NCBI GenBank assembly: GCA_902826305.1
Contig: CADEEH010000005.1
Span: 18,366-82,365, forward strand
Direction: 5' to 3'
Source of the DNA: an uncultured Burkholderiales bacterium
GTDB lineage: Bacteria; Pseudomonadota; Gammaproteobacteria; Burkholderiales; Burkholderiaceae_E
Length of the DNA: 64,000 nt
Positions 52,170 to 64,000 of the stretch are shown here, piece by piece; position 1 is the stretch's first letter, and each line of letters begins with the position of its first letter. The notes beneath the pieces are model-generated. The model was not told the origin of the DNA, did not search any database, and saw nothing but the letters and a program-made list of their open reading frames with translations. A program made the position numbers and the translations under genes.

Positions 52170-53827
52170 TTGTCGATCGCCAGGCGGCGGGACAGGTCAC
52201 CCGCGGCCGCGGCCTGGACCATGTCGCCGATCTCGCGCTCGGTCGCCAGTTCGGCCGTGCGATCCTTCCACTCGACGACAGTTCCGATACGCTGCCCCTG
52301 TTCGTCGATGACCGGGTTGGCCGACAAGGCGAAGGTCAGCCCGGCGATCTCGATCTGCGTGTGATGGGCCGCCTGGAGCAACGCCGGCATCGCGCGCTGC
52401 TGCGCGGCGCCGTCGAACACCTCGATGCTGCTGCCAATCAGACTCGAGGCATCGAAACCGGCCAGGGCCTTGCCCAGCTGCGCTTCGTGCCGACGCATCA
52501 TGTCGGCCTGGGCCTGGTTCATGTAGACGATCCGGCCGTCTTCGCCGGTGATCATGACGCCGGTGCTCGACCGGTCGAGCGCGTTCTTCACCCGGAGCGT
52601 TTCCGCCGCCTTCGCCAGCTCCCGCTCGCGCGCCGCGAGCGCCTCGGTACGGTCCTGCCACTCGACCACCGCGCCCAGTCGTTGGCCATGCCCATCGATG
52701 ATCGGTGCAACGACGAGGTGGAATCTGCGCGAGCCTAGCTCGACCAACGATTCGCTCGTGCCCACCAGACTGTCGAGCCGGTCGGGGTGCAGCCATTGCA
52801 CCTGGCTGAAGCGCCCGACGGAGGTGCCGAGCAGCGCCTTCGCATCGAACCCGGGGATCTCCGTGCGAAGGTCGGGCTCGGCTTCCTGCATCATCGCCAC
52901 GAGCGACCGGTTCACATAGACGATGTCGTGGTTCGCGTCGATGACCATCACGCTGACCGCCGCACCGCTCAGCGCTTCCTTGATCCGCGTAGCATCGTCG
53001 GCGCGTCGTCGCGTGTCGACGAACTCGAATCCGAGCCGGATCTGCACCCGCTTGAGCGCCAGCATCAATGCCGCCAGCTCGTCGTCGCCACTGGCCGGCA
53101 CGACACCGGAGAATCGACCCTGGCCATAGGCCTCCAGATGGGCCTCGCCGACGCGCAGCGTACCGGTGAGCCGCCGCGCGAATCGCGTGCCCGCCCAGAT
53201 GGTGAACAGGACACCACCCAACGGGATGCCGATCAGCGACCACCAACCCTGAAGCGCGGCAGCCGCACTCCCGGCGATCATCGACCCGCCGAACGATCCG
53301 AGCAGCATGAACTTGCCACCGATGGAGCGCCGCGACCACCAGCCGCCCGGCCGGTCCAGCCAGTGCCGTATGCCGGTTCGCACGACGACGCCCTCGCGGA
53401 TCACCATGCCGGCGGCGGAGCCCTCCTTGAACCGTCGATACACCGCGTCAGCCACCTCGACCTGTGCGCGGGTCGCGGGCGTGCGGACCGACATGTAGCC
53501 GGTGACCTGGTCGGCCTCGCGAACCGGCGTTGCGTTGGCCACGACCCAGTAGTGATCACCGTCCTTGCGCCGGTTCTTGACCAGACCGGTCCACGGTCGG
53601 CCGGCCTGCAGGGTGTTCCACAGGTCGGCGTACGCCTCCACGGGCATGTCCGGGTGGCGCAACAGATTGTGCGGCTGTCCGATCAGTTCGGCTTCGGCGT
53701 AACCGCTGGCCTCGACGAAATCCGCATTCACGTAGACGATGCGGCCCCTGAGGTCGGTACGCGAGACGATGGTCATGCCGTCGCGGAGCGGGTACTCCTG
53801 CGAGGTGATGGGGAGGTTGAGGCGCAC
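51110..53827 (-). CDS. Methyl-accepting chemotaxis protein 1 (Aer-like PAS receptor)
   Basis: 905 residues from a GTG. Aer-type N-terminal PAS (about 20-120; [33 protein letters not shown]), then a membrane hairpin about 175-220 ([35 protein letters not shown]), a HAMP-like region, two further PAS domains (about 290-400 and 415-520), and the MA signalling domain with the hairpin tip ERSQ...EIAAR region ([40 protein letters not shown]). There is no periplasmic ligand domain, so sensing is cytoplasmic, perhaps redox or energy state. The last 352 residues are encoded by a repeat shared with receptor 2; C-terminus NFRPY. Confidence 0.95.
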   Translation of the reverse strand: MRLNLPITSQEYPLRDGMTIVSRTDLRGRIVYVNADFVEASGYAEAELIGQPHNLLRHPDMPVEAYADLWNTLQAGRPWTGLVKNRRKDGDHYWVVANATPVREADQVTGYMSVRTPATRAQVEVADAVYRRFKEGSAAGMVIREGVVVRTGIRHWLDRPGGWWSRRSIGGKFMLLGSFGGSMIAGSAAAALQGWWSLIGIPLGGVLFTIWAGTRFARRLTGTLRVGEAHLEAYGQGRFSGVVPASGDDELAALMLALKRVQIRLGFEFVDTRRRADDATRIKEALSGAAVSVMVIDANHDIVYVNRSLVAMMQEAEPDLRTEIPGFDAKALLGTSVGRFSQVQWLHPDRLDSLVGTSESLVELGSRRFHLVVAPIIDGHGQRLGAVVEWQDRTEALAARERELAKAAETLRVKNALDRSSTGVMITGEDGRIVYMNQAQADMMRRHEAQLGKALAGFDASSLIGSSIEVFDGAAQQRAMPALLQAAHHTQIEIAGLTFALSANPVIDEQGQRIGTVVEWKDRTAELATEREIGDMVQAAAAGDLSRRLAIDNKQGFFKVLSQGVNDVMKTSEQGLNDVAALLKAFSEGNLSWRIEREYQGLFAAVKQSGNETADQLTRVLSEVRAAADALTGAANQVSATAQSLSQSASEQASSVEETTASIDMMSASITQNSDNARVTDGMATKASREAGEGGEAVTETVTAMKQIAQKISIVDDIAYQTNLLALNAAIEAARAGEHGKGFAVVAAEVRKLAERSQAAAREIGDLAGRSVSTAERAGNLLDEIVPSIQKTSELVQEIAAASSEQSQSVTQIGTAMSALSKTTQQNASASEELAATSEELSGQAEQLAQAVAFFSLDGQRDEAPAPERRATNSPMRARNTRSRPASAGSSAAPATGTHGNFRPY

Positions 53828-53862
53828 GGTCGGTGCCTGTCGATTCGCTGGTGCGGTCGGTT

Positions 53863-54922
53863 TCAGTACGGCCGGAAGTTGCCGTGGGTGCCGGTGGCCG
53901 GTGTGGCCGACGACCCGGCGCTCGCCGGGCGGCTGCGCGTATTGCGTGCGCGCATCGGCGAGTTCGTGGCGCGACGCTCGGGCGCCGGCGCCTCGTCGCG
54001 CTGGCCGTCCAGGCTGAAGAAGGCCACCGCCTGGGCCAGCTGCTCGGCCTGTCCCGACAGCTCCTCGGAGGTCGCCGCCAGCTCCTCGGAGGCCGAGGCA
54101 TTCTGCTGCGTGGTCTTGCTCAGCGCCGACATCGCCGTGCCGATCTGGGTGACCGACTGGCTCTGCTCCGAGGAGGCCGCCGCGATCTCCTGCACCAGCT
54201 CGGAGGTCTTCTGGATCGACGGCACGATCTCGTCGAGCAGGTTGCCCGCACGCTCGGCGGTGGACACGCTGCGCCCGGCCAGATCGCCGATCTCCCGGGC
54301 CGCCGCCTGGCTGCGTTCGGCCAGCTTGCGCACCTCGGCGGCGACCACCGCGAAGCCCTTGCCGTGTTCGCCGGCGCGCGCGGCCTCGATCGCCGCGTTG
54401 AGCGCCAGCAGGTTGGTCTGGTAGGCGATGTCGTCGACGATCGAGATCTTCTGGGCGATCTGTTTCATCGCCGTCACCGTCTCGGTCACCGCCTCGCCGC
54501 CTTCACCCGCCTCGCGGCTGGCCTTGGTCGCCATCCCGTCGGTGACGCGCGCGTTGTCGCTGTTTTGCGTGATCGACGCCGACATCATGTCGATCGACGC
54601 CGTCGTCTCCTCCACCGACGAGGCCTGCTCGCTGGCCGACTGCGACAGGCTCTGCGCGGTCGCGCTGACCTGGTTGGCCGCACCGGTCAGCGCATCGGCC
54701 GCCGCCCGCACCTCGCTCAGCACCCTCGTGAGCTGATCGGCCGTCTCGTTTCCGCTTTGCTTGACCGCCGCGAACAGCCCCTGGTATTCGCGTTCGATGC
54801 GCCAGGACAGGTTGCCCTCCGAGAACGCCTTGAGCAGCGCCGCCACATCGTTCAGACCTTGTTCACTGGTCTTCATGACGTCGTTGACACCCTGCGACAG
54901 CACCTTGAAGAAGCCCTGCTTG
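53863..54922. repeat. Long direct repeat, copy 2 (receptor signalling half)
   Basis: Second copy, in receptor 2, in direct orientation and 2,753 bases from copy 1. Near-zero divergence, including at third codon positions, means a very recent duplication or continuing gene conversion. Confidence 0.95.
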
Positions 54923-57003
54923 CCTTCGAGGTTCACGCGCTGCGTGAAGTCGCCGGCCACGGCCGCACCGACGATCTGCTCCAGTTCCTTCTCGGCGGCG
55001 AGCTGTTCGGTGCGGTCCTGCCACTGGCCGACCGTGCCGAGCCGCTCGCCGGTGGCCGAGTGGACCGGCGAGGTCATCACGTCGTAGGTGTGGCCACCCA
55101 GCACCAGGGTCGAGGTGGTCGGCTGCGACAACATGCGCAGGCGCTCGATCGCGGCCGTCGGATCGCGATAGAAGACGCCGATCGAACCGCCGATCACCTT
55201 GTCGGCGTCGAACGCCGGGTTCTCCGCGCGGAATGCCGCTTCGTCGCGTTTCAGGATCCGGCGCAGTGCATCGTTCAGGTAGACCACGGTGCCATCGTTG
55301 TCGGCGATACGCACCGGCATCACCGCGGCGTCGAGCGCCTGGCGGATGCGTGCGTTCTCGGCGGCCGCACGCTCCGCCTTCTCGCGGGCGGCGAGCATCT
55401 CGGTCTGGTCCTGCCACTCGGCGACGACACCCAGCCGCTGCCCCTGCGGATCGACGATCGGGTTGAGGATCAGATGGAACCGGCGTCCGCCGAGTTCGAC
55501 CATCGCATCCTGGGTATCACTCAGGCGGTCCAGGTTCGTACGCTGGAACATCGGCACGCCGAACAGGTCGATGCTGTTGCCGACCATGGCCGCCGAGTCG
55601 AAGCCGGCGATCTGCCGGCGCAGGTCGGCCTCGGCGTCGCGCATCATCCGCACCAGCGCCTGGTTCGCGTAGACGATGCGGTGGTCGGCGTCGATGACCA
55701 TGACATTGACCGCGGCGACGTCGAGCGAACGCTTGACCCGGCCGATCTCGGCCGCGATCCGGCCGTCGTTCTCGCCACGTTCGCGCAGCTGCTGCTGCAT
55801 CGAGGCGAGCACCCGCATCATCTCGTTGATCTCGTTGCCGCCCCGGACCTTGACCTCGCTGTCGAACCGGCCGCCGGCGATCGCACTGGCGAGCGCGAGC
55901 GCCTCGCCGACCGGCTGCGTGATGCTGCGCACGACGAGCAGCACGAACGTGGTCGACAACGCGAGCAGCGTGCCGAGCACGATCATCACCGACACGTACT
56001 GCTGGTTCAGGTGGCTCTCCCGGGCCTGCAGCACCGAGGCCAGTTCGCCGATCGCCACCGCGTCGAATTCGTGGACCGCGTCGATCGTCCCGGACAGCTC
56101 CTGGAAGTAGTCGTTCGCCGACGCCTTGACCGCCGCGGCCTGGATCAGGTCCCGGTCCACACGCGCCAGCGACTGCTCGATCTGCGCCTTCAGCGAATCG
56201 ACGCGATGGCCGAGCGCGGCCTTGAACTGCGCATTGATCGACGATGCCTTGCCGAGATCGCGCAACATGTCGCCGAGCAGTTCCCTCACCCGTCCCCCGT
56301 TGGCGATCAGCGAGGCACGCCCGTCGGGCGGCAGGTTTCCCGCGACCAGGAACGCGGTGCCTTCGGCGCGCATGCGGCTCAGCCGCTCGCCGAGTGCCGG
56401 CACCTCGATCGTCGCCGCCAGCATCATCGCGTACGTGTCGGCGAGCGGGTCGAGCGACAGGCCGGATTCATCGAGGATCACGTCCTTCAGGTCGAGCAGT
56501 TCGGCGTTCCAGCGGGCATGTTTCGACGAACTCTCGGCCGCCGTCATCCGGCGCCCCGCAACGGCCTGGTCCAGGGTCTCCCACTGCTGGCGCCGCTCCG
56601 CCCAGCGCGACTTGACCGTCGCCGAGATCTCCGGCGCCTTCAGGCTCGACTCGACGTCGGCGATCGCCTTGGCGACCGCGTCACGGGCCGAGGACAGCGG
56701 CTGGGCGAACGAGTCGTTGCCGGCCAGTGTGCCGGCGGCCGCCGCCGCATGCTGCTGCGTCGCCTTGAGCAGCCGCTGCAACGCCGATACCGGCGCGGTG
56801 CCCGCCTCCTCGAGCCGGGCGGTCTCGATGTCGGCCACCGCCTTGTCCCGGTACAACCAGGTCGGCAGCGCGACCATCGACAGCATCAGCGCGCCGAGGA
56901 TGAAGAACTTCTGGCCCATGCCCAGGTTGTGCAGCAGGCCGCGTGTCCAGGAGGCTGGACGGACCAGCTGTCCATCCTTCGGCGGCGGGTTCGAGGCTTT
57001 CAT
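53863..57003 (-). CDS. Methyl-accepting chemotaxis protein 2 (periplasmic sensor, HAMP, PAS)
   Basis: 1,046 residues. Transmembrane helix about 30-50 ([19 protein letters not shown]), a helical periplasmic domain about 55-330, second transmembrane helix ([20 protein letters not shown]), HAMP ([20 protein letters not shown]), two PAS domains (about 440-560 and 565-690; [20 protein letters not shown]), then the MA signalling domain shared with receptor 1 and the C-terminal NFRPY. The two PAS domains behind a periplasmic domain suggest joint external and internal sensing. Start ATG lies 10 bases after cheA. Confidence 0.95.
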   Translation of the reverse strand: MKASNPPPKDGQLVRPASWTRGLLHNLGMGQKFFILGALMLSMVALPTWLYRDKAVADIETARLEEAGTAPVSALQRLLKATQQHAAAAAGTLAGNDSFAQPLSSARDAVAKAIADVESSLKAPEISATVKSRWAERRQQWETLDQAVAGRRMTAAESSSKHARWNAELLDLKDVILDESGLSLDPLADTYAMMLAATIEVPALGERLSRMRAEGTAFLVAGNLPPDGRASLIANGGRVRELLGDMLRDLGKASSINAQFKAALGHRVDSLKAQIEQSLARVDRDLIQAAAVKASANDYFQELSGTIDAVHEFDAVAIGELASVLQARESHLNQQYVSVMIVLGTLLALSTTFVLLVVRSITQPVGEALALASAIAGGRFDSEVKVRGGNEINEMMRVLASMQQQLRERGENDGRIAAEIGRVKRSLDVAAVNVMVIDADHRIVYANQALVRMMRDAEADLRRQIAGFDSAAMVGNSIDLFGVPMFQRTNLDRLSDTQDAMVELGGRRFHLILNPIVDPQGQRLGVVAEWQDQTEMLAAREKAERAAAENARIRQALDAAVMPVRIADNDGTVVYLNDALRRILKRDEAAFRAENPAFDADKVIGGSIGVFYRDPTAAIERLRMLSQPTTSTLVLGGHTYDVMTSPVHSATGERLGTVGQWQDRTEQLAAEKELEQIVGAAVAGDFTQRVNLEGKQGFFKVLSQGVNDVMKTSEQGLNDVAALLKAFSEGNLSWRIEREYQGLFAAVKQSGNETADQLTRVLSEVRAAADALTGAANQVSATAQSLSQSASEQASSVEETTASIDMMSASITQNSDNARVTDGMATKASREAGEGGEAVTETVTAMKQIAQKISIVDDIAYQTNLLALNAAIEAARAGEHGKGFAVVAAEVRKLAERSQAAAREIGDLAGRSVSTAERAGNLLDEIVPSIQKTSELVQEIAAASSEQSQSVTQIGTAMSALSKTTQQNASASEELAATSEELSGQAEQLAQAVAFFSLDGQRDEAPAPERRATNSPMRARNTRSRPASAGSSATPATGTHGNFRPY

Positions 57004-57013
57004 TGTTGGTCTC

Positions 57014-59242
57014 TCAGGCGGATTGCGGGTTTCGGGATGGATCCGGGAGCGCCTCGAGGGCGGCGACGGGTCGGCGTCCTTCGATCGAGGCGTGCAAGGT
57101 GTTCACTTCGAGGATCAGGGCGACGTCGCCATTGCCCAGGATCGACGAGCCGGAGACGCCGCGCAGCCCCCGGAAGATCCGCGACAGCGGCTTGATGACG
57201 GTCTGGTGCTGGCCGAGCAGCTGATCGACCAGGATGCCGAAGGAACCGGCGCCGCAGCGAACGACCACCACGCTGCCGCGTGGCGGGAGCCGGCCTTCGA
57301 AGCCGAACACCGCGCGCAGGTTGACCACCGGCAGCACCCGGCCACGGAGTTCCATGCAGCCGAGACCCTGCTCGTCGATGTCGCCGGACAGCCCCCGGTT
57401 CTCGATCACCTCGACCACCGACTCGAGCGGCAGGATGAATCGCGATGCGTCGACACCGACGAGGAAACCGTCGATGATCGCCAGTGTCAGCGGCAACCGG
57501 ATGTCGATCGTGCTGCCTTCGCCCTCGACGCTGGTGATCGACACGGTCCCGCGCAGCGCCTCGATGTTCCGGCGCACGACGTCCATGCCGACGCCGCGGC
57601 CCGACAGGTTCGTCACCTGCTCGGCGGTCGAGAAGCCCGGCTCGAAGATCAGCTTGAGCACCGCGTCGTCGGCGGGCACGACGCCGTTTTCGAGCAGCCC
57701 GCGTTCCCAGGCGCGTTCGAGAACCTTGCGGCGGCGGATCCCGCGCCCGTCGTCGCGGATGCGGATCAGCACGGCACCCGACTCATGGCAGGCCGACAGC
57801 GTCAGCCGTCCCTGCCCGGGCTTGCCTGCCGCGAGGCGATCCGCCGGCGTCTCCAGACCGTGGTCCAGCGCATTGCGTACCAGGTGCATCAGCGGATCGG
57901 CGATCCGCTCGACCATGCTCTTGTCCAGTTCGGTGTCGCCGCCGCTGATGTCGAGCACCACGTCCTTGCCGAGTTGCGCGGCGGTGTCGCGGACGACCCG
58001 CCGGAAGCGGGCGAACGTCTCGCCGATGGGCACCATGCGAAGCTGCAGCGCGCCGTTGCGGATGTCCTCGACGAGGCGACCGATATGGGCGTTGGCCTCG
58101 ATCAGCGCGGCCGGGCCGTTCTGACCGGCAAGCAACGACGCGCCGGCGCTGGCGATCACCAGTTCACCGACCAGGTTGATCACCGCATCGAGCCGGTCGG
58201 CCTGCACACGGATCAGTCGCGGCTCCTCGGCGACGGGACCGTCGCGCCGGCGCTGCAGTTGCTGTTTGTCCGACGCCGCCTCGATCACCGGCCGCGCCAC
58301 CCCGGCGTGTTCGTGGAGCAGGTCGCCCAGGCGTGGCACCTCCGCCCCGGAGCCGGCCGACCGCCTCTGTTCGGCCAGGCCTTCATCGAGCTGTGCCCGG
58401 CTGATCGCGCCGACCGCCACCAGGATCTCACCCAGTCGCGGCGTGTCCGGCATCGAGTCGATCAGGTCGATCAGCACCTGCGGATCGGCACCCGGTTCGA
58501 TCAGATGCAGCCTGGCGTCCTCGCGAACGAACGAGAACGCCTCTTCGATCTCGTCGCGCGAGGCGGCGCTGTCGAACGCGACCTCGAAGCCCATGTGACA
58601 GGTCTCGGGATCGAGCGAGTCCAGCGCAGGGACCGCATCGACGTCGCACCGGATCGCGGCCACCGAGCCCAGTTTGCCCAGGTAGGCGAGGATCGCGGCC
58701 GGGTCCATGCCGTTGCGGAAGGTGTCCGGCCCGAAGCGCACGGAGATGTGCCAGCGGCCGGACCGCGCGGCCTCGTTGCCGGCCTCGCCGGTCGCGGTCC
58801 CGCGGGCCGCTGCCGGTGTGGGTACGGGCACGGGCGCGGCGGCGATCGCAGCACGCAGTTGCGCGACCAGCACATCCCGGCGATCGTCGCCGGCGGCGTC
58901 TTCCCCGCCACCGGCCGCTTCGATCAGACGCAGCGCATGGTCGTTGCATTCCAGCAGCAGCGTGTTCAGCGATGGATCCAACGCGATCCGACCTGCGCGC
59001 AGTCCGTCGAGCAGCGTCTCGACGTGGTGCATGAATTCGACGATGCGTTCGAGCCCGAAGATGCCGGCCGAACCCTTGACCGTGTGTGCGCAGCGAAACA
59101 GCGCGTCGAGCAGCTCGCGGTCGCCCGGCGCGTCTTCCAGCTGCAGCAGCAACTGTTCCAGCGACGCGATCTGCTCACGAGCCTCGCCGATGAACGCCGG
59201 CAGCGCTTCGGTGATGAAACCGTGATCGGCGTCGCCGGTCAT
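57014..59242 (-). CDS. cheA: Chemotaxis histidine kinase CheA
   Basis: 742 residues from the ATG at 59242 (AGGAG five bases upstream; the GTG before it is too close). HPt domain with [11 protein letters not shown] (phospho-His 53), a linker domain of about 150-270 containing an extra alpha/beta region ([20 protein letters not shown], resembling a CheA P2-like or degenerate second module), dimerisation P3, ATPase P4 with [12 protein letters not shown] and [16 protein letters not shown], and CheW-like P5 at the C-terminus. Drives phosphorylation of CheY and CheB. No cheY lies in the window. Confidence 0.96.
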   Translation of the reverse strand: MTGDADHGFITEALPAFIGEAREQIASLEQLLLQLEDAPGDRELLDALFRCAHTVKGSAGIFGLERIVEFMHHVETLLDGLRAGRIALDPSLNTLLLECNDHALRLIEAAGGGEDAAGDDRRDVLVAQLRAAIAAAPVPVPTPAAARGTATGEAGNEAARSGRWHISVRFGPDTFRNGMDPAAILAYLGKLGSVAAIRCDVDAVPALDSLDPETCHMGFEVAFDSAASRDEIEEAFSFVREDARLHLIEPGADPQVLIDLIDSMPDTPRLGEILVAVGAISRAQLDEGLAEQRRSAGSGAEVPRLGDLLHEHAGVARPVIEAASDKQQLQRRRDGPVAEEPRLIRVQADRLDAVINLVGELVIASAGASLLAGQNGPAALIEANAHIGRLVEDIRNGALQLRMVPIGETFARFRRVVRDTAAQLGKDVVLDISGGDTELDKSMVERIADPLMHLVRNALDHGLETPADRLAAGKPGQGRLTLSACHESGAVLIRIRDDGRGIRRRKVLERAWERGLLENGVVPADDAVLKLIFEPGFSTAEQVTNLSGRGVGMDVVRRNIEALRGTVSITSVEGEGSTIDIRLPLTLAIIDGFLVGVDASRFILPLESVVEVIENRGLSGDIDEQGLGCMELRGRVLPVVNLRAVFGFEGRLPPRGSVVVVRCGAGSFGILVDQLLGQHQTVIKPLSRIFRGLRGVSGSSILGNGDVALILEVNTLHASIEGRRPVAALEALPDPSRNPQSA

Positions 59243-59610
59243 CACGACTCCTGCGGGCCGGCCGATCGAAGCCGGTCACCGGTGCCCATCACGGCACACG
59301 CGGCAAGCAGTTCGGCGCTCGGTTCACACAGGTCGAGTGCCAGACCCCGGGCCTGCAGGCTGCGCTGCAACGAGAGCAGCAACTGCATGCCGGCACCATC
59401 GATCGCCTCCACCGCCCGGGCATCGACACCGACGGCGACCGCGGCGTCGTCGTGCCGGTCGGCGGTCGACGCGAACCAGGCGAGCCAACCGGCGTGGGTC
59501 TCGGAGGCCGTGTAGATCGTCAGTTCCGCGCCCAATGGCGGAAACGGCCGTCGATGCGCCGATGCCGACCGACCGCCCTCGTCCGGATGTTCTGGTTCGT
59601 TGCTGCCCAT
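59242..59610 (-). CDS. STAS-domain protein at the head of the chemosensory operon
   Basis: 122 residues from the ATG at 59610. STAS/SpoIIAA-like: AELTIYTASETHAGWLAWFA, then AVGVDARAVEAIDGAGMQLL. In anti-sigma-factor antagonists the loop is DS-x-G with the phosphorylatable Ser; here it reads IDGAGM, so that Ser is replaced by Gly and regulation by phosphorylation is unlikely. Its stop shares one base with the cheA start. Such STAS proteins head many proteobacterial cheA operons; the role is unclear. Confidence 0.8.
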   Translation of the reverse strand: MGSNEPEHPDEGGRSASAHRRPFPPLGAELTIYTASETHAGWLAWFASTADRHDDAAVAVGVDARAVEAIDGAGMQLLLSLQRSLQARGLALDLCEPSAELLAACAVMGTGDRLRSAGPQES

Positions 59611-59893
59611 GGCTGTCTCGCACGGCCGATTCGGGGCCGGGTTCGCAGCAGTATCGGCCCGGGGCCGTCGGCCCGATGCGTCGAAATGACGCCCGAATCC
59701 CGTCCATTCGGCCGCCTTCACCCAGCCGTTCGCGGTCCGCGAGTGGGGCATGCGCTGGGAATAGCGCGGGACGTCGGCTCCATTTTCCGGGATCACACGC
59801 ACCGACGCCCGTCGAGAATCCTCTTCCGCGTCCCCTGCCCGCGCGACATGGCACGGACGGACGCGCCACTCAAACAGCCGGAGCCGTCGTCCC

Positions 59894-64000
<4,107 letters not shown>

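Noticed and set aside
53833..57195. 1,120-residue open frame on the plus strand opposite the two receptors
   Set aside because: It is His/Arg/Gln-rich nonsense on the antisense strand of real chemoreceptor coding sequence; long antisense frames are expected at this GC content.
56126..59515. 1,129-residue plus-strand frame opposite cheA and the second receptor
   Set aside because: Antisense shadow of clearly recognisable CheA and receptor genes; no domain and no ribosome site.

Overview
The window is high-GC, gene-dense bacterial DNA with proteobacterial-type gene sets: a LexA box of the CTGT-N8-ACAG form, a proteobacterial-style type III secretion system (T3SS), a type VI membrane complex and a CheA/W/R/D/B chemotaxis operon. 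I favour a betaproteobacterium, possibly Burkholderiales, but a gammaproteobacterium is not excluded. There is no rRNA, tRNA, CRISPR array or recognisable transposase. No gene-free stretch exceeds 300 bases.

Left end (1-9.3 kb): a DNA-repair pair (UDG-linked protein, cut by the window edge, and its partner radical-SAM protein) lies behind a perfect SOS box. A small lipoprotein follows, then a 2,325-residue protein that carries a complete metal-dependent amidohydrolase motif set and a C-terminal LysM domain.

T3SS region (9.3-32.3 kb): four transcription units. (a) A leftward operon running secretin SctC, SctD, several small genes, SctI, SctJ, SctK. It continues without a real gap into a 1,122-residue polymorphic-toxin-like gene and a string of immunity-like genes. 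(b) A leftward unit: lipoprotein, ATPase SctN, stalk SctO. (c) The divergent rightward SctQ-R-S-T-U operon. (d) A leftward SctL-SctV-PDZ lipoprotein unit. I see no SctP, SctW, needle-tip or translocator gene. SctU lacks its NPTH autocleavage motif. SctQ has a well-placed internal start.

32.4-39.5 kb: a translationally coupled GNAT / 2-oxoglutarate oxygenase / ATP-grasp operon of unknown product, an unknown gene coupled to a Tat-exported lipoprotein, and a convergent two-component pair (hybrid kinase and NarL-type regulator).

39.7-48.1 kb: the type VI membrane-complex genes tssJ-K-L-M, then tagF and an OmpA-family gene. The sheath, tube and baseplate genes are not in the window.

48.1-64 kb: a leftward chemosensory operon (STAS, CheA, two receptors, CheW, CheR, CheD, CheB). 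The receptors share an almost identical 1.06-kb 3' half and both end in a CheR-tether-like pentapeptide. Divergent from it is a very large CHASE/multi-PAS hybrid-type sensor kinase that runs off the right edge.

The strongest candidate for something undescribed is the physical fusion of a T3SS structural operon to a toxin gene and an immunity-gene array, which suggests a T3SS that may deliver polymorphic toxins.
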